A stretch of DNA of 64,000 nt from Pseudactinotalea sp. HY158 (GTDB taxonomy: Bacteria > Actinomycetota > Actinomycetes > Actinomycetales > Beutenbergiaceae). A program made the position numbers and the translations under genes. A model generated the notes under the pieces. It ran no database searches, was not told where the DNA came from, and was given only the letters and a program-made list of their open reading frames with translations. Positions 31,948-41,573 of the stretch are shown one piece after another (within the stretch, counting starts at the first letter, position 1; each line of letters begins with the position of its first letter). The stretch spans positions 868,001-932,000 of the forward strand of contig NZ_CP045920.1 in assembly GCF_009660225.1 (NCBI RefSeq), given 5' to 3'.

Positions 31948-32279
31948 CGGTGCCCGCCCCGCCGAGCGTCACCGCGGCCCCGGCGCATCGACCGCAGCAG
32001 GAACACCACCGCGACGACCGTCGCGACCCCGGTGAGGGCGCCGTCGAGGAGGCGACCGGGAGTACCGGCCGAGCCCGAGCGCGCACCCGCGCGGGCGCGG
32101 GCGGCCCGGCAGGCTACGCGGCCCAGAGCCCGCTCGGTGGGGACTCCCGGGAGCCACGGCCGGTCCCGGGTGTGGGCGGCGATCTCGGCGGGGGAGGCGC
32201 CGGGCCCGCGGCCGGACAGGAGCGCCGCGCGCAGGTGCGCCAGCTCCGTCTCGATCGCGGGCGCGGTGGGATCGACCAT
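31944..32279 (-). CDS. small hypothetical membrane protein
   Basis: A 111-residue protein starting MVDPTAPAIETELAHLRAAL. The middle is Arg/Ala/Gly-rich and residues 78-97 form one hydrophobic helix (LLDGALTGVATVVAVVFLLR) followed by a basic RSMRRGRGDARRGGHR tail, so it may sit in the membrane with the C-terminus inside. I recognise no family. It is translationally coupled to the SDR gene by a four-base ATGA overlap, the main argument that it is a gene. Confidence 0.5.
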   Translation of the reverse strand: MVDPTAPAIETELAHLRAALLSGRGPGASPAEIAAHTRDRPWLPGVPTERALGRVACRAARARAGARSGSAGTPGRLLDGALTGVATVVAVVFLLRSMRRGRGDARRGGHR

Positions 32280-32379
32280 GCATCCAGTGTGCTCCGGCCC
32301 TTGTCGGCGTGCCAGGCGTGGCGCACATTGAAAGGACCGGTTCGTGGCCGGTGGATCACCGGGCCCGAGTGGAGGAGGA

Positions 32380-33870
32380 ATGTCGGACTTCTTTCCGTGG
32401 TGGGTGGTGGTCACGCATGCGCTGAACGTCATGTGGATGCTGCTGCTCTTCCGCTCGGGGATCGAGGTGCTGTCCGCCTTCCCGAAACTGCACTGGCGCG
32501 ACGATTGCCCGCCGGGGCGTCAATGGCTGCGGCTGTCGAGGAAGCAGTTCGGCGCGGACTCGCGCCGGCCGTGGACCTCGCTGGACGAGGAGGAGTCGTG
32601 GTCACCGGTGCTCGCCCTGCCCGGGCGCAAGAACCTGGGCCTCGGGCGGCACTGGCACTTCATGACGATCCAGTTCTGGATCCTCACCGGGCTCGTGTAC
32701 ATCGTGGCCGTGTTCGCGACCGGCTACTGGCGCTACCTCGTGCCGGTCCACTGGTCGATCGTTCCCGACTCCATCAACGCGATCGGCAGCTACCTGCAGT
32801 TCGAGTTGCCGGCCACGATCCCCGGCGAGCCGTTCGAACCCGCCCAGAAGCTCGCCTACTTCGTCGTCGTCTTCCTCATGGCACCGCTCCAGATCGCCAC
32901 CGGCGCGGCCATGTCGCCCTCGGTGCTCGCGCGCTTCCCCCGCTACGGACGGATCTTCGGCGGAAAGCAGGGGGCGCGGAGCCTCCACTTCCTGCTCATG
33001 TGCGCGTTCGCCGCCTTCATCGTGGTGCACGTGACCATGGTGGTGATCCACGGACTGCCCAAGGAGCTCGCGGCGATCGTCCTCGGGGATCCGGGCGGCG
33101 ACCGCCGGCTCGCCACCGGTATCGGTGCGGCCGTGCTGCTGGCGATCATCGTCCTCCAGGTGGTGGTCACCTGGTACTCCCTGCGGCATCGCCGGCGCAC
33201 GCAGCGGCTCCTCGGCCTCATGGTCGACCCGTTCGAGCGGGCGATCTCCCGGAGGTTCACGTCGAATCAGCACTACCCGCACACGGCGATCTCCCCGTAT
33301 TTTCGCGTCAACGGCTATCCGCCGGCCGGCGCGGAGTACGAGCGGATGGCCGCCGACGGCTTCCGCGACTTCCGGCTGACGGTCGGCGGACTCGTCGCGC
33401 ATCCGGCCGCGTACGCGCTGGCCGACCTGCGAGAACTCGGCTCGCAGCGTCAGATCACCAAGCACAACTGCATCCAGGGGTGGACCGCCGTCGCGGAATG
33501 GGCCGGGGTGCCGCTCGCGGACGTCATCGCCCAGGTCGAACCCGACCCGCGCGCCACCCGCGTCGTCTTCTACGCCATGGACGACAAGGGGCTGACCGAG
33601 GGCGAGGGGCGGTACGGCTACTTCTACGGCACCATCCCGATCCATCTCGCCGAGAACCCGCAGACCATCCTCGCGCTCGAGATGAACGGCGCTCCGCTGC
33701 CGGTGGAGCACGGCGCCCCGATTCGACTCCGGGTGGAGACCCAGCTCGGCTTCAAGATGGTCAAGTGGATCCGGGCCATCGAGTTCGTCGATGACGTGTC
33801 CGAGATCGGGATGGGCATGGGCGGCTGGCGGGAAGACCAGCAGTTCTACGCCAACGCGGCCGGAATCTGA
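32380..33870 (+). CDS. cytochrome b domain fused to molybdopterin oxidoreductase
   Basis: A 496-residue fusion. Residues 1-270 are a cytochrome b561/DUF4405-like membrane domain with histidines in helices (VVVTHALNVMWML, HWHFMTIQFW, LHFLLMCAF and VVHVTMVVIHG) that can bind two b-hemes. From about residue 285 a sulfite-oxidase-type Moco domain follows: ISPYFRVNGYPP, FRLTVGGLVAHP, KHNCIQGWTAVAEW (Cys ligand of Mo) and VVFYAMDDKGL. Electrons probably pass from a membrane quinol through heme to the Moco site, or the reverse. ATG 32380 has GGAGG upstream. Separate subunits (MsrQ/MsrP-like) are more common than this fusion. Confidence 0.82.
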   Translation: MSDFFPWWVVVTHALNVMWMLLLFRSGIEVLSAFPKLHWRDDCPPGRQWLRLSRKQFGADSRRPWTSLDEEESWSPVLALPGRKNLGLGRHWHFMTIQFWILTGLVYIVAVFATGYWRYLVPVHWSIVPDSINAIGSYLQFELPATIPGEPFEPAQKLAYFVVVFLMAPLQIATGAAMSPSVLARFPRYGRIFGGKQGARSLHFLLMCAFAAFIVVHVTMVVIHGLPKELAAIVLGDPGGDRRLATGIGAAVLLAIIVLQVVVTWYSLRHRRRTQRLLGLMVDPFERAISRRFTSNQHYPHTAISPYFRVNGYPPAGAEYERMAADGFRDFRLTVGGLVAHPAAYALADLRELGSQRQITKHNCIQGWTAVAEWAGVPLADVIAQVEPDPRATRVVFYAMDDKGLTEGEGRYGYFYGTIPIHLAENPQTILALEMNGAPLPVEHGAPIRLRVETQLGFKMVKWIRAIEFVDDVSEIGMGMGGWREDQQFYANAAGI

Positions 33871-33881
33871 GAGGAGACGAG

Positions 33882-35669
33882 ATGTCGACCAAGGCGCAGC
33901 AGCGACGTGACTCGGAGGAGTTCCCGCCGCACGTGCTCCGTGAATACGCCCTCCTGGCCGACGGGCAGCGTGGCGCGCTCATCGGACCGCGCGGCGACAT
34001 CGCCTGGATGTGCATGCCGCGCTGGGACTCCGGTGCCGTGTTCTCCTCGCTGATCGGGGGCGGCGGCAAGTTCGCGGTCACCCCGAGCACGAATCGGTTC
34101 GTCTGGGGCGGGTACTACGAGGACGCCACGTTGATCTGGCGCAGCCGGTGGGTCACGACCAGCCGGATCCTCGAGTCGAGGGAGGCGTTGGCGTTTCCGG
34201 GAGACGCCCACACCGCCGTCGTCCTGCGCCGGGTGGTGGCGCTGGACCAGCCGGCCGACGTGGACGTCGTGCTCGACCCGCGCGCCGATTTCGGCAGCCG
34301 CCGGATGCGGCGGCTGTCCTGCGACGAGGGCGTGTGGACGGCGCGGTGCGGCACCCTGTACATGCGCTTCCTGGGCGCGCCGTCGGCCGAGGTCGATCAC
34401 GACGGCGCCCTGCGCGCGCACCTCGAGGTGGCCCCCGGCGCTCCGCACGACCTCGTGCTCGAACTCTCCGACGAGCCGCTTCGCGGTGCCCCCCTCGACC
34501 CGGACCGTGCCTGGGCCGCGACCGGCACGGCCTGGCAGCGGGCGGTGCCGCCGATCTCGGGCACGATCGCGGACGGCGATGTCCGCCAGTCCTATGCGGT
34601 CCTGCGGGGACTGACCTCGCCGGGCGGGGGGATGGTCGCGGGTGCCACGATGTCGCTGCCGGAACGTGTGGGGCAGGGGCGCAACTACGACTACCGATAC
34701 GCGTGGATCCGCGATCAGAGCTATGCGGGTGAGGCCGTGGCCGCGTGCGGCGCCCACCCGCTGCTCGACGATGCCGTGAGCTTCGTGTCGGAGCGGATCC
34801 TCGCGGACGGCCCGCGGCTCAAGCCCGCGTACACGATCACCGGTGGCCCCGTGCCGGGTGAGCGGTCGCTCGATCTCGCGGGCTACCCCGGCGGCGCCGA
34901 CAAGGTCGGCAACTGGGCGAACGAGCAGTTCCAGCTCGACGCGTTCGGCGAGGCGCTCTCGCTCTTCGCGGCCGCCGCCCGCCTCGACCGGCTCGACACG
35001 GTCCACTGGCGGGCGGTCGAGGCCGCCGTCGCGGCCATCCGCGCGTGCCGGATGGAGCCGGACGCGGGCATCTGGGAACTCGACGAGCGGCGGTGGGCGC
35101 ACTCCCGGCTCAGCTGCGTGGCGGGACTGCGCGCCGTCGCGAGTGCGGCCCCCGCCCGGCAGGGTTCGGAGTGGACCTCCCTGGCCGACTCGATCCTCGC
35201 GGACGTCTCCGCCGACTGCCTCCATCCCAGCGGACGCTGGCAGCGCGCCCCCGGCGACGACCGGGTCGACGCGGCGCTCCTCATCCCGGCCATCCGGGGC
35301 GCGTTGCCGGCCGACGACCCGAGGACCGTGGCCACCCTCGCCGGGATCCTCGAGGGGCTGGCCCAGGACCACTTCATGTACCGGTTCCGTCACGACCAGC
35401 GCCGGCTCGGCGAGGCGGAGGGCGCGTTCCTCCTGTGCGGCTTCATGACGAGCCTGGCGCTGCACCGGCAGGGCCGCGAGGTCGAGGCCGGCCGGTGGTT
35501 CGAACGCAACCGGGCGGCGTGCGGGCCGCCCGGACTGTATTCGGAGGAGTACGACACGACGCAGCGGCAGATGCGGGGCAACCTGCCGCAGGCCTTCGTG
35601 CACGCGCTGATGATGGAGACGGCCCGCGCGCTCGCCGATCCGTGGACCGGCCCGCGCCGCCGTGACTGA
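33882..35669 (+). CDS. glycoside hydrolase family 15 protein
   Basis: A 595-residue GH15 protein of the glucoamylase/trehalase type. The N-terminal beta domain starts LREYALLADGQRGALIGPRGDIAWMCMPRWDS; the (alpha/alpha)6 barrel holds NYDYRYAWIRDQSYAGEAV, DAGIWELDERRWAHSR (general-acid Glu) and GLYSEEYDTTQRQMRGNLPQAFVH (base Glu and GN.PQAF.H end). Actinobacterial relatives act on trehalose or alpha-glucans. No signal peptide, so it is cytoplasmic. It begins 11 bases after the oxidoreductase gene with GAGGAGAC, so the two may be cotranscribed. Confidence 0.9.
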   Translation: MSTKAQQRRDSEEFPPHVLREYALLADGQRGALIGPRGDIAWMCMPRWDSGAVFSSLIGGGGKFAVTPSTNRFVWGGYYEDATLIWRSRWVTTSRILESREALAFPGDAHTAVVLRRVVALDQPADVDVVLDPRADFGSRRMRRLSCDEGVWTARCGTLYMRFLGAPSAEVDHDGALRAHLEVAPGAPHDLVLELSDEPLRGAPLDPDRAWAATGTAWQRAVPPISGTIADGDVRQSYAVLRGLTSPGGGMVAGATMSLPERVGQGRNYDYRYAWIRDQSYAGEAVAACGAHPLLDDAVSFVSERILADGPRLKPAYTITGGPVPGERSLDLAGYPGGADKVGNWANEQFQLDAFGEALSLFAAAARLDRLDTVHWRAVEAAVAAIRACRMEPDAGIWELDERRWAHSRLSCVAGLRAVASAAPARQGSEWTSLADSILADVSADCLHPSGRWQRAPGDDRVDAALLIPAIRGALPADDPRTVATLAGILEGLAQDHFMYRFRHDQRRLGEAEGAFLLCGFMTSLALHRQGREVEAGRWFERNRAACGPPGLYSEEYDTTQRQMRGNLPQAFVHALMMETARALADPWTGPRRRD

Positions 35670-35701
35670 CCGGCGGGGCCGGCCGGCCCGCGCCCGCATA
35701 G

Positions 35702-36232
35702 TCAGGCGCTCCTCGCGGGCCGTTCCTGCAGCGCGGACCGCAGCCGGTCCGGGTCGACGCCCGCAGCAGTGAGCGCCTCCCGTCCGGGACAGTCGGCGCG
35801 CAGGATCCCGAGTGCCAGGTGCCGCGCGTCGATCGAGCGATCACCCAGCGCGACCGCCTCGCGCAGGCCCAGCTCGAGCGCCTTCTTGGCGTCCCGCGCG
35901 AACGGCAGGCTCCCACGGCCGCGCCGTGCGGTGCCCAGGGATCCCGGGCCGAAGACCTCGTCGGTGCGCCGGGCCACCTCATCCAGGTCGATTCCGAGTG
36001 AGCCGAGGGCGGCGCCGTCGAGACCCGCCCGGGAGACCTGCGTGCCGATCTCCTCGGTCAGTGCCGCGGCGTCGACGTCGATGCGGCCGAGCGCATCGGT
36101 CAGGCCGCCCCGCTCGAGGAGGGCGAGGAGCACGTGTCGGGTATCGATCCGCGAGGCCCCGGACGCCCGCGCCGAGTCCTGAGCGGCGACGACGGCGCCG
36201 CGTGCCTGCTTGGTGAACCGTTCGAACATCAT
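35702..36232 (-). CDS. Clp N-domain protein (ClpC N-terminal-like)
   Basis: A 176-residue protein made only of two Clp-N repeats: MFERFTKQARGAVVAAQDSARASGASRIDTRHVLLALL and the second RDAKKALELGLREAVALGDRSIDARHLALGIL. The AAA+ modules of ClpC are absent, so it cannot unfold proteins itself; such proteins may act as adaptors or bind substrates. It is cotranslated with the upstream HTH protein (ATGATG overlap at 36232-36229). This pair is known as a conserved actinobacterial two-gene unit; function is not established. Confidence 0.83.
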   Translation of the reverse strand: MMFERFTKQARGAVVAAQDSARASGASRIDTRHVLLALLERGGLTDALGRIDVDAAALTEEIGTQVSRAGLDGAALGSLGIDLDEVARRTDEVFGPGSLGTARRGRGSLPFARDAKKALELGLREAVALGDRSIDARHLALGILRADCPGREALTAAGVDPDRLRSALQERPARSA

Positions 36233-36432
36233 CTTCTCCGTCCGTGCTTCTTGTGCACTGCCTGCCGACTGACGTCGAGTGCGTCCGCGATCTCCTGCCA
36301 GGGCATGCCGAGCTCGCGAGCCCGGTTCACCTGCAGAACCTCGAGCCGGTCGGCCAGCTCCCGAAGCGAGCGAACCGCGCGCAATCCGGTGATCGGGTCG
36401 TCGCCCGCCGCAGCATCGATATCGGAAACCAT
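36229..36432 (-). CDS. small HTH regulator paired with Clp-N protein
   Basis: A 67-residue DNA-binding protein: RSLRELADRLEVLQVNRAREL, then GMPWQEIADALDVSRQAVHKKHGRRR, a helix-turn-helix whose recognition helix is SRQAVHKKH. First gene of a two-gene operon with the Clp-N protein. Two GTCAAC-N4-(G/A)TTGAC palindromes overlap its promoter, so autorepression is strongly suggested. Confidence 0.8.
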   Translation of the reverse strand: MVSDIDAAAGDDPITGLRAVRSLRELADRLEVLQVNRARELGMPWQEIADALDVSRQAVHKKHGRRR

Positions 36433-36434
36433 GC

Positions 36435-36478
36435 GTCAACATTAGTTGACGTCATGGATTCTGTCAACGCAGATTGAC
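36435..36478 (-). promoter_or_regulatory. HTH/Clp-N promoter with tandem operators
   Basis: On the minus strand a TTGACA -35 (within 36468-36463) and a TAATGT -10 are 17 bp apart, near consensus. A perfect GTCAAC-ATTA-GTTGAC palindrome (36435-36450) covers the -10 and a second, one-mismatch copy (36463-36478) covers the -35, with a 28-bp period. This is a classic autorepression layout. Confidence 0.75.
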
Positions 36479-36552
36479 GGCGGGTGGATCGACGGCACGC
36501 ATGCAGGCGGACGGATCGTCGCCGATGGACCGGGCCCGTGCACCCGCCGCCC

Positions 36553-37023
36553 CTACCCCCGCCGCAGCGCCGAGGCCAGGTGGTGCACGAGCGGCTGCCC
36601 GACCGCGGCCATCGAGAAGTCGACTTCGAGCGTGTCGCCGCGCACCGTGTACCGCCGCCGGGTCACCTGCACGTGCTTGGCGCTCGCGGAGTTCATGATC
36701 CGGGCGATGAGGTCGAACTCGAGCACGTCGTCGTCGAGCCGCAGGCGCCCCTCGGCCAGCTCCGTCTGTCCGGTCGGCTGCGCGAGCGTCATCTCGACGG
36801 CGCCCTCCGCCGGGATCCGCACGAACCCGGACTCCATGTGCAGCGGCGCCCCCTCCGGCGACCACGTGCGCTGGGAGTACACGAGGAACGGCTTGCCCAC
36901 ATCCGTGAACTTCAGCTCCTCCGTGTACTCGAAGGACGTGATCGTCGGGTACTCCCCGCGCCCCGCCCCCGTCCATGTGCCGAGGAGGGTCGCCGCCGGC
37001 GAGAGATTCGGGTGAAGGGCCAT
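36553..37023 (-). CDS. nitrobindin-like heme-binding beta-barrel protein
   Basis: A 156-residue protein with the nitrobindin/DUF1794 signature GTWTGAGRGEYPTI at residues 16-29 and a C-terminal VHHLASALRR, in which the His can serve as axial heme ligand. The beta-rich middle (FLVYSQRTWSPEGAPLHMESGFVRI) fits the fold. Such ferric heme proteins interact with nitric oxide or peroxynitrite. The ATG at 37023 is chosen over one nine bases upstream as the family start. Monocistronic or with the neighbouring GNAT. Confidence 0.82.
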   Translation of the reverse strand: MALHPNLSPAATLLGTWTGAGRGEYPTITSFEYTEELKFTDVGKPFLVYSQRTWSPEGAPLHMESGFVRIPAEGAVEMTLAQPTGQTELAEGRLRLDDDVLEFDLIARIMNSASAKHVQVTRRRYTVRGDTLEVDFSMAAVGQPLVHHLASALRRG

Positions 37024-37068
37024 GGCCCGCACCCTACGCCCCGGCCCGGGCCGTGCACTTGACCGGCG

Positions 37069-37635
37069 TCAAGGCGCGGGCCGGTCGGTGCGCAGCATCG
37101 CCATGAGCTCGGCGTCCACCCAGCCGCCGTCGAAGCGAAGCGCCTCACGCATCGTCCCCTCGTGCCGGAACCCGGCCTTGGCGTACACGTGCCGGGCCCG
37201 CGGGTTGAACGCGTACACCTCGAGGCTCACCCGGTGCAGCTGCTGCACCTCGAAGGCGTGCGCCATCGTCAGCCGCACCGCCTCGGTGCCGAGTCCGCGC
37301 CCGGTGGCTCCGGCGATCCAGATCCGGAACCCGCACGAGCGGTTTCCGGGGTCGAGGTCGTTGAGCACGGACTCGCCGACGATCCGGCCCGTCGAGTTCT
37401 CCCGGATCGCCCAGACGAGCCGGTCGGACGCCGTCGCCCACCGTGCGTAGGTCTCGGCCAGCTGCGCGCTGGTCCAGGGCCGTGCCGCAGTGGGCGTGCT
37501 CGTGTGGGAGGTGCCCGTGAGGATCGCCACCTCCGGATCGTCGAGGAGAGGCTCGATCGCGGACACGTGCCCGGTGCTCACCGGTTCGAGCGTCACGAGG
37601 TCGCCGGTCAGCGGCACCTTCCGCGTGAAGTCCAT
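37069..37635 (-). CDS. GNAT family N-acetyltransferase (RimJ/RimL type)
   Basis: A 188-residue GNAT: VPLTGDLVTLEPVSTGHVSAI, then LVWAIRENSTGRIVGESVLND, CGFRIWIAGATGRGLGTEAVRLTMAHAF (acetyl-CoA pyrophosphate loop GRGLGTEA) and LEVYAFNPRARHVYAKAGFRHEG, the RimJ/RimL-type end. It probably acetylates an N-terminus or small amine. Clear family, unknown substrate. It is divergent from the peptide-binding lipoprotein gene. Confidence 0.87.
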   Translation of the reverse strand: MDFTRKVPLTGDLVTLEPVSTGHVSAIEPLLDDPEVAILTGTSHTSTPTAARPWTSAQLAETYARWATASDRLVWAIRENSTGRIVGESVLNDLDPGNRSCGFRIWIAGATGRGLGTEAVRLTMAHAFEVQQLHRVSLEVYAFNPRARHVYAKAGFRHEGTMREALRFDGGWVDAELMAMLRTDRPAP

Positions 37636-37993
37636 GCTCGTCTCCCTCGCTGGTCGCCGGTGGGCCCGGGCGGTGCCGTCACGCTACTGCGGCTCGCATC
37701 GGCGCGCGAGCATCCACTCGTGCGGCCACGGGGCGAGGCGACGACCTCGGCCGCGCCCCGGGGCGACGAACGTCGCGCCGAGCTGCGCCGTCGGTCTCGT
37801 TCGAGGCGCCTTCGGCCGCGGGAGACGACGCTCCGCTCGCCCACCGGTAACGATGCGGTTTCAGTCTCGAGGAGGCCGCACCGGCGCGCATCGCCGCGCG
37901 TATGCTCGCCCCAACCACGGGGGATCCTGCCCCCGCCGCACCCCACCCGGGGCGGCGCGGTCCGGCATTCCCCCGATATCCATAGGAGGAACA
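37636..37993. promoter_or_regulatory. intergenic region before peptide-binding lipoprotein gene
   Basis: About 360 bases between divergent genes with no coding potential I trust. A TATGCT -10-like hexamer occurs at about 37901 and AGGAGG lies at 37983-37989 before the TTG start. It presumably holds both divergent promoters. No clear palindrome was found. Confidence 0.35.
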
Positions 37994-39847
37994 TTGAAGA
38001 GCAGGCGATTTTATGCCGCCGCGGCCACGCTGGCCGCGGGTGCCATGGTGCTGAGCGCATGCGGCAGCAGCGGCGAGGCCACGGGAGGGGCGACCGACGA
38101 CGGCGGCAACGCCGGGATCAGCGACACGTCGAGCATGTCGGTCGCGTGGAACGAGCAGCTGGACGAGACGAACCCCGACAGCTCGACCGGCAACGCGACG
38201 AAGAACGCGAACGTCCTGTACCTGACGAACGACCGGTTCATGTACTACGACGACCAGCTCAACCTCGTGCAGGACCCGGGATTCGGCAGCTACGAGAAGG
38301 TCTCCGACGACCCGCTCCAGGTCAAGTACACCTTCGCCGACACCGCGACGTGGTCCGACGGCACGCCGGTCGACGCGGCCGACCTGGTGATGTTCTGGGG
38401 CGCGGTCTCCGGCAACTTCAACACCATCGCCGACGAGGACGCCCTGACCGACGAGGGCGAGACCGACGAGAAGGCGACGGCCGACCAGGTCTACTTCAAC
38501 GGCACGAACTCCACCGTCGGCCTGATCGAGGACTTCCCGGAGATCTCCGACGACGGCAAGTCGATCACCTTCACCTACACCAAGCCGTTCGGCGACTGGA
38601 ACGTCAACCTCGAGACCGGCGTTCCGGCGCACGTCGTGGCCCAGCACGCGCTCGGCGTCGAGGACCCGGCCGAGGCCAAGCAGGCCCTCATCGACGCGTT
38701 CAAGAACGAGGACAAGGACGCGCTCGTCAAGATCTCGAAGTTCTGGAACACGGGCTTCCAGTTCTCCGGCGCGCTGCCGGACGACCCCTCGCTCTACCTC
38801 TCGAGCGGCCCGTACATCATGACCGAGTACAAGCAGGACCAGTACCTCACGCTCGAGGCCCGCGACGACTACGAGGGCGACCGCACCGGCGGCCCGGAGA
38901 AGATCACCATCCGGACGATCCCGGACGCGATGGCCGCGGTCTCCGCCCTTCAGAACGGCGAGGTGGACCTCATCTCCCCGCAGTCGACCACGGACGTGGT
39001 CGAGGCGCTCAAGGCACTCGGCGACGACTACACGGTGCTCGAGGGCATCGAGGGCACGTACGAGCACGTCGACCTCATGTTCGACAACGGCGGCCCGTTC
39101 GATCCGGCCACCTACGGCGGCGACGCGGCGGCGGCCCTCAAGGTCCGCCAGGCGTTCCTCAAGCTCATCCCGCGCCAGGAGATCCTCGACAAGCTCATCG
39201 TGCCGCTCAACTCCCAGGCCGTGATCCGCAACTCCTACAACGTGCTGCCCGGCGCGCCGATGTACGACGCGGTGACCGAGGCGAACCAGATGGGTGCGAA
39301 GTTCTCCGAGGTCGACGTCGACGGCGCCAAGCAGCTTCTCGAGGAGGCCGGCGTGGACACCCCGGTCGACGTGCGGTTCCTGTTCGACAAGGCGAACCCG
39401 CGCCGGCAGAACGAGTACACGCTCATCGCCCAGTCGGCCGGCCAGGACGACCTGTTCAACGTGATCGACTCGAGCAGCGACGAGTGGGGCCGGCTGCTGT
39501 CGGACAACTCCAAGTACGACGCCTCCGTCTTCGGCTGGCAGTCCACCTCCACGGCGGTCACCGAGGGGGATGCGAACTATCGCACCGGCGCCATCAACAA
39601 CTTCGGCGGCTACTCGAGCGAGACGGTCGACGGGCTGCTCGACCAGCTGCTGGTCGCGACCGAGCCGGCGGAGCAGGAGGAGCTGCTCGGCAAGATCGAG
39701 GCTCAGCTCGTGGACGACGCGTTCGGGCTCACGCTCTACCAGTTCCCCTCCGTCACGGCCTACCGGTCCACGATCGAGGGAATCGACCCGATCACGATCT
39801 CCCCGACGATCTTCTACGGGTTCTGGAACTGGAAGGTCGGTTCCTGA
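37994..39847 (+). CDS. peptide ABC transporter substrate-binding lipoprotein
   Basis: A 617-residue family-5 solute-binding protein (DppA/OppA type). The signal peptide ends in lipobox LSAC (residues 21-24), then a Ser/Gly-rich linker. Conserved family-5 segments include WSDGTPVDAADLVMFWGAV, FTYTKPFGDWNVNLETGVPAHVV, LSSGPYIMTEYKQDQYLTLEARDDY and KVRQAFLKLIPRQEIL. The start is TTG at 37994 with a strong AGGAGG five bases upstream. A stable hairpin follows the stop, which would give more binding protein than permease. Peptide or other ligand unknown. Confidence 0.9.
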   Translation: MKSRRFYAAAATLAAGAMVLSACGSSGEATGGATDDGGNAGISDTSSMSVAWNEQLDETNPDSSTGNATKNANVLYLTNDRFMYYDDQLNLVQDPGFGSYEKVSDDPLQVKYTFADTATWSDGTPVDAADLVMFWGAVSGNFNTIADEDALTDEGETDEKATADQVYFNGTNSTVGLIEDFPEISDDGKSITFTYTKPFGDWNVNLETGVPAHVVAQHALGVEDPAEAKQALIDAFKNEDKDALVKISKFWNTGFQFSGALPDDPSLYLSSGPYIMTEYKQDQYLTLEARDDYEGDRTGGPEKITIRTIPDAMAAVSALQNGEVDLISPQSTTDVVEALKALGDDYTVLEGIEGTYEHVDLMFDNGGPFDPATYGGDAAAALKVRQAFLKLIPRQEILDKLIVPLNSQAVIRNSYNVLPGAPMYDAVTEANQMGAKFSEVDVDGAKQLLEEAGVDTPVDVRFLFDKANPRRQNEYTLIAQSAGQDDLFNVIDSSSDEWGRLLSDNSKYDASVFGWQSTSTAVTEGDANYRTGAINNFGGYSSETVDGLLDQLLVATEPAEQEELLGKIEAQLVDDAFGLTLYQFPSVTAYRSTIEGIDPITISPTIFYGFWNWKVGS

Positions 39848-39867
39848 TCCGCGCCGACTGACCTGAT

Positions 39868-39900
39868 GGATGAGGGGCGCCCGCCGGGCGCCCCTCATCC
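39868..39900 (+). terminator. strong hairpin after binding-protein gene
   Basis: GGATGAGGGGCGCCC and its exact reverse complement form a 15-bp perfect stem with a 3-base loop, 20 bases after the stop codon. Likely a partial terminator or mRNA stabiliser within the operon. Confidence 0.7.
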
Positions 39901-39917
39901 GCTGCCCGAGCGCGCAT

Positions 39918-39954
39918 CGTTCGCCCGGCGCGCCGCACCGTTCGCCCGGCGCGC
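39918..39954. repeat. 16-bp tandem direct repeat
   Basis: CGTTCGCCCGGCGCGC occurs twice (39918-39933 and 39939-39954) with a 21-bp period between the hairpin and the permease start. Function unknown. Confidence 0.6.
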
Positions 39955-40029
39955 GCTCGGGCCCCGTCATAGACTCGGCGACACCGCGCCGACTCCGTCC
40001 CCATGTTCGTGAGCGAGGTACCACCCCCG

Positions 40030-41562
<1,533 letters not shown>

Positions 41563-41573
41563 GAAGCCCTATG

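Noticed and set aside
37636-37993. Possible gene or RNA in the divergent intergenic region
   Set aside because: No frame with family motifs, and no tRNA-like or riboswitch-like fold could be recognised by eye.
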